Source: Nemertoderma westbladi (taxonomy: Eukaryota; Xenacoelomorpha; Nemertodermatida; Nemertodermatidae). Taken from it: a stretch of DNA of 64,000 bases. A program made the position numbers and the translations under genes. The DNA is taken from NCBI GenBank assembly GCA_032718475.1, contig JAUCBJ010007712.1, forward strand, positions 41,721 to 105,720. Reading direction: 5' to 3'. The notes under the pieces are model-generated. The model saw nothing but the letters and a program-made list of their open reading frames with translations. It ran no database searches and was not told the DNA's origin. Shown here piece by piece: positions 1 to 15,000 of the stretch (within the stretch, counting starts at the first letter, position 1; the number at the start of each line of letters is the position of its first letter).

Positions 1-3000
1 GTTTCCCATCTGCACTAACTAACAACCTTGGTTTCCCATCTGCACTAACTAACAACATTGGTTTCCCATCTGCATTAACAATCTTGGTTTCCCATCTGCA
101 CTAACTAACAACCTTGGTTTCCCATCTGCACTAACTAACAACCTTGGTTTCCCATCTGCACTAACTAACAACCTTGGTTTCCCATCTGCACTAACTAACA
201 ACCTTGGTTTCCCATCTGCACTAACTAACAACATTGGTTTCCCATCTGCACTAACTAACAACCTTGGTTTCCCATCTACACTAACAACCTTGGTTTCCCA
301 TCTGCATTAACAACCTTGGTTTCCCATCTGCACTAACTAACAACCTTGGTTTCCCATCTGCACTAACTAACAACCATGGTTTCCCATCTGCACTAACTAA
401 CAACCTTGGTTTCCCATCTGCACTAACAACCTTGGTTTCCCATCTGCACTAACTAACAACCTTGGTTTCCCATCTGCACTAACAAACAACATTGGTTTCC
501 CATCTGCACTAACAACCTTGGTTTCCCATCTGCACTAACTAACAACCTTGGTTTCCCATCTGCACTAACTAACAACCTTGGTTTCCCATCTGCACTAACT
601 AACAACCTTGTTTCCCATCTGCATTAACAACCTTGGTTTCCCATCTGCATTAACAACATTGATTTCCCATCTACACTAACTAACAACCTTGGTTTCCCAT
701 CTACACTAACTAACAACCTTGGTTTCCCATCTACACTAACTAACAACCTTGGTTTCCCATCTACACTAACTAACAACATTGGTTTCCCATCTGCACTAAC
801 AACCTTGGTTTCCCATCTGCACTAACAACCTTGGTTTCCCATCTGCACTAACTAACAACATTAGTTTCCCATCTGCACTAACTAACAACCTTGGTTTCCC
901 ATCTGCACTAACTAACAACATTGGTTTCCCATCTGCACTAACTAACAACCTTGGTTTCCCATCTGCACTAACTAACAACATTGGTTTCCCATCTGAACTA
1001 ACTAACAACATTGGTCTCCCATCAACACTAACTAACAACCTTGATTTCCTATTTGCACTAACTTGCACTAACTGACTACCTTGGTTTCCCATCTGAACTA
1101 ACTAACAACCATGGTTTCCCCATCTGCACTAACTAACAACCTTGGTTTCCCATCTGCACTAACAACCTTGGTTTCCCATCTGCACTAACTAACAACCTTG
1201 GTTTCCCATCTGCACTAACTAACAACATTGGTTTCCCATCTGCACTAACAACCTTGGTTTCCCATCTGCACTAACTAACAACCTTGGTTTCCCATCTGCA
1301 CTAACTAACAACCTTGGTTTCCCATCTGCACTAACTAACAACATTAGTTTCCCATCTGCACTAACTAACAACCTTGGTTTCCCATCTGCACTAACTAACA
1401 ACCTTGGTTTCCCATCTGCACTAACTAACAACCTTGGTTTCCCATCTGCACTAACCAACAACCTTGGTTTCCCATCTGCACTAACTAACAACATTGGTTT
1501 CCCATCTGCACTAACTAACAACATTGGTTTCCCATCTGCACTAACAACCTTGGTTTCCCATCTGCACTAACTAACAACCTTGGTTTTCCATCTGCACTAA
1601 CTAACAACTTTGGTTTCCCATCTGCACTAACTAACAACCTTGGTTTCCCATCTGCACTAACTAACAACCTTGGTTTCCCATCTACACTAACAACATTGGT
1701 TTCCCATCTACACTAACAACCTTGGTTTCCCATCTGCATTAACAACATTGATTTCCCATCTACACTAAGTAACAACCTTGGTTACCCATCTACACTAACA
1801 ACCTTGGTTTCCCATCTGCATTAACGACATTGATTTCCCATCTACACTAAGTAACAACCTTGGTTTCCCATCTACACTAACTAACAACCTTGGTTTCCCA
1901 TCTGCACTAACTAACAACCTTGGTTTCCCATCTGCACTTACTAACAACCTTGGTTTCCCATCTGCACTAACTAACAACCTTGGTTTCCCATCTGCACTAA
2001 CTAACAACCTTGGTTTCCCATCTGCACTAACTAACAATCTTGGTTTCCCATCTGCACTAACAACCTGGGTTTCCTATCTGCACTAACTAACAACATTGGT
2101 TTCCCATCTGAACTAACTAACAACATTGGTTTCCCATCTGCCTAACTAACAATCTTGGTTTCCCTTCTGCACTAACAACCTTGGTTTCCCATCTGCACTA
2201 ACTAACAATCTTGGTTTCCCATCTGCACTAACAACCTTGGTTTCCCATCTGCACTAACTAACAACATTGATTTCCCATCTGAACTAACTAACAACATTGG
2301 TTTCCCATCTGCGCTAACAACCTTGGTTTCCCATCTACACTAACTAACAACCTTGGTTTCCCATCTGCTCTAACTAACAACATTGGTCTCCCATCTACAC
2401 TAACTAACAACCTTGGTTTCCCATCTGCTCTAACTAACAACATTGGTCTCCCATCTACACTAACTAACAACCTTGGTTTCCCATCTGCACTAACTAACAA
2501 CATTGGTTTCCCATCTGAACTAACTAACAACATTGGTTTCCCATCTGCACTAACTAACAACATTGGTTTCCCATCAGAACTAACTAACAACATTGGTTTC
2601 CCATCTGCACTAACTAACAACATTGGTTTCCCATCTGCGCTAACAACCTTGGTTTCCCATCTGCACTAACTAACAACCTTGGTCTCCCATCTGCTCTAAC
2701 TAACAACATTGGTCTCCCATCTACACTAACTAACAACCTTGGTTTCCCATCTGCACTAACTAACAACCTTGGTTTCCCATCTGCACTAACAACCTTGGTT
2801 TCCCATCTGCTCTAACTAACAACATTGGTCTCCCATCTACACTAACTAACAACCTTGGTTTCCCATCTGCACTAACTAACAACCTTGGTTTCCCATCTGC
2901 ACTAACAACCTTGGTTTCCCATCTGCACTAACTAACAACCTTGGTCTCCCATCTGCTCTAACTAATAACATTGGTCTCCCATCTACACTAACTAACAACC

Positions 3001-6000
3001 TTGGTTTCCCATCTGCACTAACTAACAACCTTGGTTTCCCATCTGCACTAACAACCTTGGTTTCCCATCTGCACTAACTAACAACATTGGTTTCCCATCT
3101 GCACTAACTAACAACATTGGTTTCCCATCTGCGCTAACAACCTTGGTTTCCCATCTGCACTAACTAACAACCTTGGTTTCCCATCTGCTCTAACTAACAA
3201 CCTTGGTTTCCCATCTGCACTAACTAACAACATTGGTTTCCCATCTGCACTAACTAACAACCTTGGTTTCCCATCTGCACTAACTAATAACATTGGTTTC
3301 CCATCTGCACTAACAACCTTGGTTTCCCATCTGCATTAACAACATTGATTTCCCATCTACACTAAGTAACAACCTTGGTTTCCCATCTACACTAACTAAC
3401 AACCTTGGTTTCCCATCTGCACTAACTAACAACCTTGGTTTCCCATCTGCACTTACTAACAACCTTGGTTTCCCATCTGCACTAACTAACAACCTTGGTT
3501 TCCCATCTGCACTAACTAACAACCTTGGTTTCCCATCTGCACTAACTAACAACCTTGGTTTCCCATCTGCACTAACTTACAACCTTGGTTTCCCATCTGC
3601 ACTAACTAACAATCTTGGTTTCCCATCTGCACTAACAACCTGGGTTTCCTATCTGCACTAACTAACAACATTGGTTTCCCATCTACACTAACAACCTTGG
3701 TTTCCCATCTGCATTAACGACATTGATTTCCCATCTACACTAAGTAACAACCTTGGTTTCCCATCTACACTAACTAACAACCTTGGTTTCCCATCTGCAC
3801 TAACTAACAACCTTGGTTTCCCATCTGCACTTACTAACAACCTTGGTTTCCCATCTGCACTAACTAACAACCTTGGTTTCCCATCTGCACTAACTTACAA
3901 CCTTGGTTTCCCATCTGCACTAACTAACAATCTTGGTTTCCCATCTGCACTAACAACCTGGGTTTCCTATCTGCACTAACTAACAACATTGGTTTCCCAT
4001 CTGAACTAACTAACAACATTGGTTTCCCATCTGCCTAACTAACAATCTTGGTTTCCCTTCTGCACTAACAACCTTGGTTTCCCATCTGCACTAACTAACA
4101 ATCTTGGTTTCCCATCTGCACTAACAACCTTGGTTTCCCATCTGCACTAACTAACAACATTGATTTCCCATCTGAACTAACTAACAACATTGGTTTCCCA
4201 TCTGCACTAACTAACAACATTGGTTTCCCATCTGCGCTAACAACCTTGGTTTCCCATCTACACTAACTAACAACCTTGGTTTCCCATCTGCTCTAACTAA
4301 CAACATTGGTCTCCCATCTACACTAACTAACAACCTTGGTTTCCCATCTGCTCTAACTAACAACATTGGTCTCCCATCTACACTAACTAACAACCTTGGT
4401 TTCCCATCTGCACTAACTAACAACATTGGTTTCCCATCTGAACTAACTAACAACATTGGTTTCCCATCTGCACTAACTAACAACATTGGTTTCCCATCTG
4501 AACTAACTAACAACATTGGTTTCCCATCTGCACTAACTAACAACATTGGTTTCCCATCTGCGCTAACAACCTTGGTTTCCCATCTGCACTAACTAACAAC
4601 CTTGGTCTCCCATCTGCTCTAACTAACAACATTGGTCTCCCATCTACACTAACTAACAACCTTGGTTTCCCATCTGCACTAACTAACAACCTTGGTTTCC
4701 CATCTGCACTAACAACCTTGGTTTCCCATCTGCACTAACTAACAACATTGGTTTCCCATCTGCACTAACTAACAACATTGGTTTCCCATCTGCGCTAACA
4801 ACCTTGGTTTCCCATCTGCACTAACTAACAACCTTGGTTTCCCATCTGCTCTAACTAACAACCTTGGTTTCCCATCTGCACTAACTAACAACATTGGTTT
4901 CCCATCTGCACTAACTAACAACCTTGGTTTCCCATCTGCACTAACTAATAACATTGGTTTCCCATCTGCACTAACAACCTTGGTTTCCCATCTGCACTAA
5001 CTAACAACATTGGTTTCCCATCTGCACTAACAACCTTGGTTTCCCATCTGCACTAACTAACAACCTTGGTTTCCCATCTGCACTAACTAACAACATTGGT
5101 TTCCCATCTGCACTAACAACCTTGGTTTCCCATCTGCACTAACTAACAACCTTGGTTTTCTATCTGCACTTACTAACAACATTGGTTTCCCATCTGCACT
5201 AACTAACAACCTTGGTTTCCCATCTGCACTAACTAACAACATTGGTTTCCCATCTGCACTAACAACCTTGGTTTCCCATCTGCACTAACTAACAACATTG
5301 GTTTCCCATCTGCACTAACAACCTTGGTTACCCATCTGCACTAACTAACAACCTTGGTTTCCCATCTGCACTAACTAACAACTTTGGTTTCCCATCTGCA
5401 CTAACTAACAACATTGGTTTCCCATCTGCACTAACTAACAACCTTGGTTTCCCATCTGCACTAACTAACAACATTGGTTTCCCATCTGCACTAACAACCT
5501 TGGTTTCCCATCTGCACTAACTAACAACATTGGTTTCCCATCTGCACTAACAACCTTGGTTTCCCATCTGCACTAACAACCTTGGTTTCCCATCTGCACT
5601 AACTAACAACCTTGGTTTCCCATCTGAACTAACTAACAACATTGGATTCCCATCTGCACTAACTAACAACCTTGGTTTCCCATCTGCACTAACTAACAAC
5701 ATTGGTTTCCCATCTGCACTAACAACCTTGGTTTCCCATCTGCACTAACTAACAACATTGGTTTCCCATCTGCACTAACAACCTTGGTTTCCCATCTGCA
5801 CTAACTAACAACCTTGGTTTCCCATCTGCACTAACTAACAACATTGGTTTCCCATCTGCACTAACTAACAACCTTGGTTTCCCATCTGCACTAACTAACA
5901 ACATTGGTTTCCCATCTGCACTAACAACCTTGGTTTCCCATCTGCACTAACTAACAACATTGGTTTCCCATCTGCACTAACTAACAACATTGGTTTCCCA

Positions 6001-9000
6001 TCTGCACTAACTAACAACCTTGGTTTCCCATCTGCACTAACTAACAACATTGGTTTCCCATCTGCACTAACTAACAACCTTGGTTTCCCATCTGCACTAA
6101 CTAACAACATTGGTTTCCCATCTGCACTAACAACCTTGGTTTCCCATCTGCACTAACTAACAACCTTGGTTTCCCATCTGCACTAACTAACAACATTGGT
6201 TTCCCATCTGCACTAACTAACAACCTTGGTTTCCCATCTGCACTAACTAACAACATTGGTTTCCCATCTGCACTAACAACCTTGGTTTCCCATCTGCACT
6301 AACTAACAACATTGGTTTCCCATCTGCACTAACAACCTTGGTTTCCCATCTGCACTAACTAACAACCTTGGTTTCCCATCTGCACTAACTAACAACATTG
6401 GTTTCCCATCTGCACTAACAACCTTGGTTTCCCATCTGCACTAACTAACAACCTTGGTTTTCCATCTGCACTTACTAACAACATTGGTTTCCCATCTGCA
6501 CTAACTAACAACCTTGGTTTCCCATCTGCACTAACTAACAACATTGGTTTCCCATCTGCACTAACAACCTTGGTTTCCCATCTGCACTAACTAACAACAT
6601 TGGTTTCCCATCTGCACTAACAACCTTGGTTTCCCATCTGCACTAACTAACAACCTTGGTTTCCCATCTGCACTAACTAACAACTTTGGTTTCCAATCTG
6701 CACTAACTAACAACATTGGTTTCCCATCTGCACTAACTAACAACCTTGGTTTCCCATCTGCACTAACTAACAACATTGGTTTCCCATCTGCACTAACAAC
6801 CTTGGTTTCCCATCTGCACTAACTAACAACATTGGTTTCCCATCTGCACTAACAACCTTGGTTTCCCATCTGCACTAACAACCTTGGTTTCCCATCTGCA
6901 CTAACTAACAACCTTGGTTTCCCATCTGCACTAACAACCTTGGTTTCCCATCTGCACTAACTAACAACCTTGGTTTCCCATCTGCACTATCTAACAACCT
7001 TGGTTTCCCATCTGCCCTATCTAACAACCTTGGTTTCCCATCTGAACTAACTAACAACATTGGATTTCCATCTGCACTAACTAACAACCTTGGTTTCCCA
7101 TCTGCACTAACTAACAACATTGGTTTCCCATCTGCACTAACAACCTTGGTTTCCCATCTGCACTAACTAACAACATTGGTTTCCCATCTGCACTAACAAC
7201 CTTGGTTTCCCATCTGCACTAACTAACAACCATGGTTTCCCATCTGCACTAACAACCTTGGTTTCCCATCTGCACTAACTAACAACCATGGTTTCCCATC
7301 TGCACTAACTAACAACATTGGTTTCCCATCTGCACTAACTAACAACCTTGGTTTCCCATCTGCACTAACTAACAACATTGGTTTCCCATCTGCACTAACA
7401 ACCTTGGTTTCCCATCTGCACTAACTAACAACATTGGTTTCCCATCTGCACTAACAACCTTGGTTTCCCATCTGCACTAACTAACAACCTTGGTTTCCCA
7501 TCTGCACTAACTAACAACTTTGGTTTCCAATCTGCACTAACTAACAACATTGGTTTCCCATCTGCACTAACTAACAACCTTGGTTTCCCATCTGCACTAA
7601 CTAACAACATTGGTTTCCCATCTGCATTAACAACCTTGGTTTCCCATCTGCACTAACAAACAACATTGGTTTCCCATCTGCACTAACAACCTTGGTTTCC
7701 CATCTGCACTAACTAACAACCTTGGTTTCCCATCTGCACTAACTAACAACATTGGTTTCCCATCTGCACTAACAACCTTGGTTTCCCATCTGCACTAACT
7801 AACAACATTGGTTTCCCATCTGCACTAACAACCTTGGTTTCCCATCTGCACTAGCTAACAACCTTGATTTCCCATCTGCACTAACTAACAACCTTGGTTT
7901 CCCATCTGCACTAACTAACAACATTGGTTTCCCATCTGCACTAACTAACAACCTTGGTTTCCCATCTTCACTAACTAACAACCTTGGTTTCCCATCTGCA
8001 CTGCACTAACTAACAACCTTGGTTTCCCATCTGCACTAACTAACAACATTGGTTCCCCATCTGCACTAACAACCTTGGTTTCCCATCTGCACTAACTAAC
8101 AACATTGGTTTCCCATCTGCACTAACAACCTTGGTTTCCATTCTGCACTAACTAACAACCTTGGTTTTCCATCTGCACTTACTAACAACATTGGTTTCCC
8201 ATCTGCACTAACTAACAACCTTGGTTTCCCATCTGCACTAACTAACAACATTGGTTTCCCATCTGCACTAACAACCTTGTTTTCCCATCTGCACTAACTA
8301 ACAACATTGGTTTCCCATCTGCACTAACAACCTTGGTTTCCCATCTGCACTAACTAACATCCTTGGTTTCCCATCTGCACTAACTAACAACTTTGGTTTC
8401 CCATCTGCACTAACTAACAACATTGGTTTCCCATCTGCACTAACTAACAACCTTGGTTTCCCATCTGCACTAACTAACAACATTGGTTTCCCATCTGCAC
8501 TAACAACCTTGGTTTCCCATCTGCACTAACTAACAACATTGGTTTCCCATCTGCACTAACAACCTTGGTTTCCCATCTGCACTAACAACCTTGGTTTCCC
8601 ATCTGCACTAACTAACAACCTTGGTTTCCCATCTGAACTAACTAACAACATTGGATTCCCATCTGCACTAACTAACAACCTTGGTTTCCCATCTGCACTA
8701 ACTAACAACATTGGTTTCCCATCTGCACTAACAACCTTGGTTTCCCATCTGCACTAACTAACAACCTTGGTTTCCCATCTGCACTAACAACCTTGGTTTC
8801 CCATCTGCACTAACTAACAACCTTGGTTTCCCATCTGCACTATCTAACAACCTTGGTTTCCCATCTGCACTATCTAACAACCTTGGTTTCCCATCTGCAC
8901 TAACTAACAACCTTGGTTTCCCATCTGCACTAACAACCTTGGTTTCCCATCTGCACTAACTAACAACATTGATTTCCCGTCTGAACTAACTAACAACATT

Positions 9001-12000
9001 GGTTTCCCATCTGCACTAACTAACAACATTGGTTTCCCATCTGCGCTAACAACCTTGGTTTCCCATCTACACTAACTAACAACCTTGGTTTCCCATCTGC
9101 TCTAACTAACAACATTGGTCTCCCATCAACTGCACTAACAACCTTGGTTTCCCATCTGCACTAACTAACAACCTTGGTTTCCCATCTGCACTAACTAACA
9201 ACATTGGTTTCCCATCTGCACTAACAACCTTGGTTTCCCATCTGCACTAACTAACAACCTTGGTTTCCCATCTGCACTAACTAACAACCTTGGTTTCCCA
9301 TCCATCTGCACTAACTAACAACATTGGTTTCCCATCTGCACTAACTAACAACCTTGGTTTCCCATCTTCACTAACTAACAACCTTGGTTTCCCATCTGCA
9401 CTGCACTAACTAACAACCTTGGTTTCTCATCTGCACTAACTAACAACATTGGTTTCCCATCTGCATTAACAACCTTGGTTTCCCATCTGCACTAACTAAC
9501 AACATTGGTTTCCCATCTGCACTAACAACCTTGGTTTCCCATCTGCACTAACTAACAACCTTGGTTTCCCATCTGCACTAACTAACAACATTGGTTTCCC
9601 ATCTGCACTAACAACCTTGGTTTCCCATCTGCACTAACTAACAACATTGGTTTCCCATCTGCACTAACAACCTTGGTTTCCCATCTGCACTAGCTAACAA
9701 CCTTGGTTTCCCATCTGCACTAACTAACAACCTTGGTTTCCCATCTGCACTAACTAACAACATTGGTTTCCCATCTGCACTAACTAACAACCTTGGTTTC
9801 CCATCTTCACTAACTAACAACCTTGGTTTCCCATCTGCACTGCACTAACTAACAACCTTGGTTTCCCATCTGCACTAACTAACAACATTGGTTTCCCATC
9901 TGCACTAACAACCTTGGTTTCCCATCTGCACTAACTAACAACATTGGTTTCCCATCTGCACTAACAACCTTGGTTTCCCATCTGCACTAACTAACAACCT
10001 TGGTTTCCCATCTGCACTAACTAACAACTTTGGTTTCCCATCTGCACTAACTAACAACATTGGTTTCCCATCTGCACTAACTAACAACCTTGGTTTCCCA
10101 TCTGCACTAACTAACAACCTTGGTTTCCCATCTGCACTAACTAACAACCTTGGTTTCCCATCTGCACTAACTAACAACCTTGGTTTCCCATCTGCACTAA
10201 CAACCTTGGTTTCCCATCTGCACTAACTAACAACATTGGTTTCCCATCTGCACTAACAACCTTGGTTTCCCATCTGCACTAACAACCTTGGTTTCCCATC
10301 TGCACTAACTAACAACATTGGTTTCCCATCTGCACTAACAACCTTGGTTTCCCATCTGCACTAACAACCTTGGTTTCCCATCTGCACTAACTAACAACCT
10401 TGGTTTCCCATCTGAACTAACTAACAACATTGGATTCCCATCTGCACTAACTAACAACCTTGGTTTCCCATCTGCACTAACTAACAACATTGGTTTCCCA
10501 TCTGCACTAACAACCTTGGTTTCCCATCTGCACTAACTAACAACATTGGTTTCCCATCTGCACTAACAACCTTGGTTTCCCATCTGCACTAACTAACAAC
10601 CTTGGTTTCCCATCTGCACTAACTAACAACATTGGTTTCCCATCTGCACTAACTAACAACCTTGGTTTCCCATCTGCACTAACTAACAACATTGGTTTCC
10701 CATCTGCACTAACAACCTTGGTTTCCCATCTGCACTAACTAACAACATTGGTTTCCCATCTGCACTAACAACCTTGGTTTCCCATCTGCACTAACAACCT
10801 TGGTTTCCCATCTGCACTAACTAACAACCTTGGTTTCCCATCTGCACTAACAACCTTGGTTTCCCATCTGCACTAACTAACAACCTTGGTTTCCCATCTG
10901 CACTAACTAACAACATTGGTTTCCCATCTGCACTAACAACCTTGGTTTCCCATCTGCACTAACTAACAACATTGGTTTCCCATCTGCACTAACAACCTTG
11001 GTTTCCCATCTGCACTACTAACAACCTTGGTTTCCCATCTGCACTAACTAACAACCTTGGTTTCCCATCTGCACTAACTAACAACATTGGTTTCCCATCT
11101 GCACTAACTAACAACCTTGGTTTCCCATCTGCACTAACTAACAACCTTGGTTTCCCATCTGCACTAACTAACAACCTTGGTTTCCCATCTGCACTAACTA
11201 ACAACATTGGTTTCCCATCTGCACTAACAACCTTGGTTTCCCATCTGCACTAACTAACAACATTGGTTTCCCATCTGCACTAACAACCTTGGTTTCCCAT
11301 CTGCACTAACTAACAACCTTGGTTTCCCATCTGCACTAACTAACAACTTGGTTTCCCATCTGCACTAACTAACAACATTGGTTTCCCATCTGCACTAACT
11401 AACAACCTTGGTTTCCCATCTGCACTAACTAACAACCTTGGTTTCCCATCTGCACTAACTAACAACCTTGGTTTCCCATCTGCACTAACTAACAACCTTG
11501 GTTTCCCATCTGCACTAACAACCTTGGTTTCCCATCTGCACTAACTAACAACATTGGTTTCCCATCTGCACTAACAACCTTGGTTTCCCATCTGCACTAA
11601 CAACCTTGGTTTCCCATCTGCACTAACTAACAACATTGGTTTCCCATCTGCACTAACAACCTTGGTTTCCCATCTGCACTAACACCTTGGTTTCCCATCT
11701 GCACTAACTAACAACTTGGTTTCCCATCTGAACTAACTAACAACATTGGTTTCCCATCTGCACTAACTAACAACCTTGGTTTCCCATCTGCACTAACAAC
11801 CTTGGTTTCCCATCTGCACTAACTAACAACATTGGTTTCCCATCTGCACTAACAAACTTGGTTTCCCATCTGCACTAACTAACAACCTTGGTTTCCCATC
11901 TGCACTAACTAACAACATTGGTTTCCCATCTGCACTAACTAACAACCTTGGTTTCCCATCTGCACTAACTAACAACATTGGTTTCCCATCTGCACTAACA

Positions 12001-15000
12001 ACCTTGGTTTCCCATCTGCACTAACTAACAACATTGGTTTCCCATCTGCACTAACAACCTTGGTTTCCCATCTGCACTAACAACCTTGGTTTCCCATCTG
12101 CACTAACTAACAACCTTGGTTTCCCATCTGCACTAACAACCTTGGTTTCCCATCTGCACTAACTAACAACCTTGGTTTCCCATCTGCACTAACTAACAAC
12201 ATTGGTTTCCCATCTGCACTAACAACCTTGGTTTCCCATCTGCACTAACTAACAACATTGGTTTCCCATCTGCACTAACAACCTTGGTTTCCCATCTGCA
12301 CTAACAACCTTGGTTTCCCATCTGCACTAACTAACAACCTTGGTTTCCCATCTGAACTAACTAACAACATTGGATTCCCATCTGCACTAACTAACAACCT
12401 TGGTTTCCCATCTGCACTAACTAACAACATTGGTTTCCCATCTGCACTAACAACCTTGGTTTCCCATCTGCACTAACTAACAACATTGGTTTCCCATCTG
12501 CACTAACAACCTTGGTTTCCCATCTGCACTAACTAACAACCTTGGTTTCCCATCTGCACTAACTAACAACATTGGTTTCCCATCTGCACTAACTAACAAC
12601 CTTGGTTTCCCATCTGCACTAACTAACAACCTTGGTTTCCCATCTGCACTAACTAACAACCTTGGTTTCCCATCTGCACTAACTAACAACATTGGTTTCC
12701 CATCTGCACTAACAACCTTGGTTTCCCATCTGCACTAACTAACAACATTGGTTTCCCATCTGCACTAACAACCTTGGTTTCCCATCTGCACTAACAACCT
12801 TGGTTTCCCATCTGCACTAACTAACAACCTTGGTTTCCCATCTGAACTAACTAACAACATTGGATTCCCATCTGCACTAACTAACAACCTTGGTTTCCCA
12901 TCTGCACTAACTAACAACATTGGTTTCCCATCTGCACTAACAACCTTGGTTTCCCATCTGCACTAACTAACAACATTGGTTTCCCATCTGCACTAACAAC
13001 CTTGGTTTCCCATCTGCACTAACTAACAACCTTGGTTTCCCATCTGCACTAACTAACAACATTGGTTTCCCATCTGCACTAACTAACAACCTTGGTTTCC
13101 CATCTGCACTAACTAACAACATTGGTTTCCCATCTGCACTAACAACCTTGGTTTCCCATCTGCACTAACTAACAACATTGGTTTCCCATCTGCACTAACT
13201 AACAACCTTGGTTTCCCATCTGCACTAACTAACAACATTGGTTTCCCATCTGCACTAACAACATTGGTTTCCCATCTGCACTAACTAACAACCTTGGTTT
13301 CCCATCTGCACTAACTAACAACATTGGTTTCCCATCTGCACTAACAACCTTGGTTTCCCATCTGCACTAACTAACAACATTGGTTTCCCATCTGCACTAA
13401 CTAACAACCTTGGTTTCCCATCTGCACTAACTAACAACATTGGTTTCCCATCTGCACTAACAACCTGGGTTTCCTATCTGCACTAACTAACAACATTGGT
13501 TTCCCATCTGAACTAACTAACAACATTGGTTTCCCATCTGCACTAACTAACAATCTTGGTTTCCCATCTGCACTAACAACCTTGGTTTCCCATCTGCACT
13601 AACTAACAATCTTGGTTTCCCATCTGCACTAACAACCTTGGTTTCCCATCTGCACTAACTAACAACATTGATTTCCCGTCTGAACTAACTATCAACATTG
13701 GTTTCCCATCTGCACTAACTAACAACATTGGTTTCCCATCTGCGCTAACAACCTTGGTTTCCCATCTACACTAACTAACAACCTTGGTTTCCCATCTGCT
13801 CTAACTAACAACATTGGTCTCCCATCAACTGCACTAACAACCTTGGTTTCCCATCTGCACTAACTAACAACCTTGGTTTCCCATCTGCACTAACTAACAA
13901 CATTGGTTTCCCATCTGCACTAACTAACAACCTTGGTTTCCCATCTGCACTAACTAACAACCTTGGTTTCCCATCTGCACTTACTAACAACATTAGTTTC
14001 CCATCTGCACTAACTAACAACCTTGGTTTCCCATCTGCACTAACTAACAACATTGGTTTCCCATCTGAACTAACTAACAACATTGGTCTCCCATCAACAC
14101 TAACTAACAACCTTGGTTTCCTATTTGCACTAACTTGCACTAACTAACAACCTTGGTTTCCCATCTGAACTAACTAACAACATTGGATTCCCATCTGCAC
14201 TAACTAACAACCTTGGTTTCCCATCTGCACTAACTAACAACATTGGTTTCCCATCTGCACTAACAACCTTGGTTTCCCATCTGCACTAACTAACAACATT
14301 GGTTTCCCATCTGCACTAACAACCTTGGTTTCCCATCTGCACTAACTAACAACCTTGGTTTCCCATCTGCACTAACTAACAACATTGGTTTCCCATCTGC
14401 ACTAACTAACAACCTTGGTTTCCCATCTGCACTAACTAACAACATTGGTTTCCCATCTGCACTAACTAACAACCTTGGTTTCCCATCTGCACTAACTAAC
14501 AACATTGGTTTCCCATCTGCACTAACAACCTTGGTTTCCCATCTGCACTAACTAACAACATTGGTTTCCCATCTGCACTAACAACCTTGGTTTCCCATCT
14601 GCACTAACTAACAACCTTGGTTTCCCATCTGAACTAACTAACAACATTGGATTCCCATCTGCACTAACTAACAACCTTGGTTTCCCATCTGCACTAACTA
14701 ACAACATTGGTTTCCCATCTGCACTAACAACCTTGGTTTCCCATCTGCACTAACTAACAACATTGGTTTCCCATCTGCACTAACAACCTTGGTTTCCCAT
14801 CTGCACTAACTAACAACCTTGGTTTCCCATCTGCACTAACTAACAACATTGGTTTCCCATCTGCACTAACTAACAACCTTGGTTTCCCATCTGCACTAAC
14901 TAACAACATTGGTTTCCCATCTGCACTAACAACCTTGGTTTCCCATCTGCACTAACTAACAACATTGGTTTCCCATCTGCACTAACTAACAACCTTGGTT

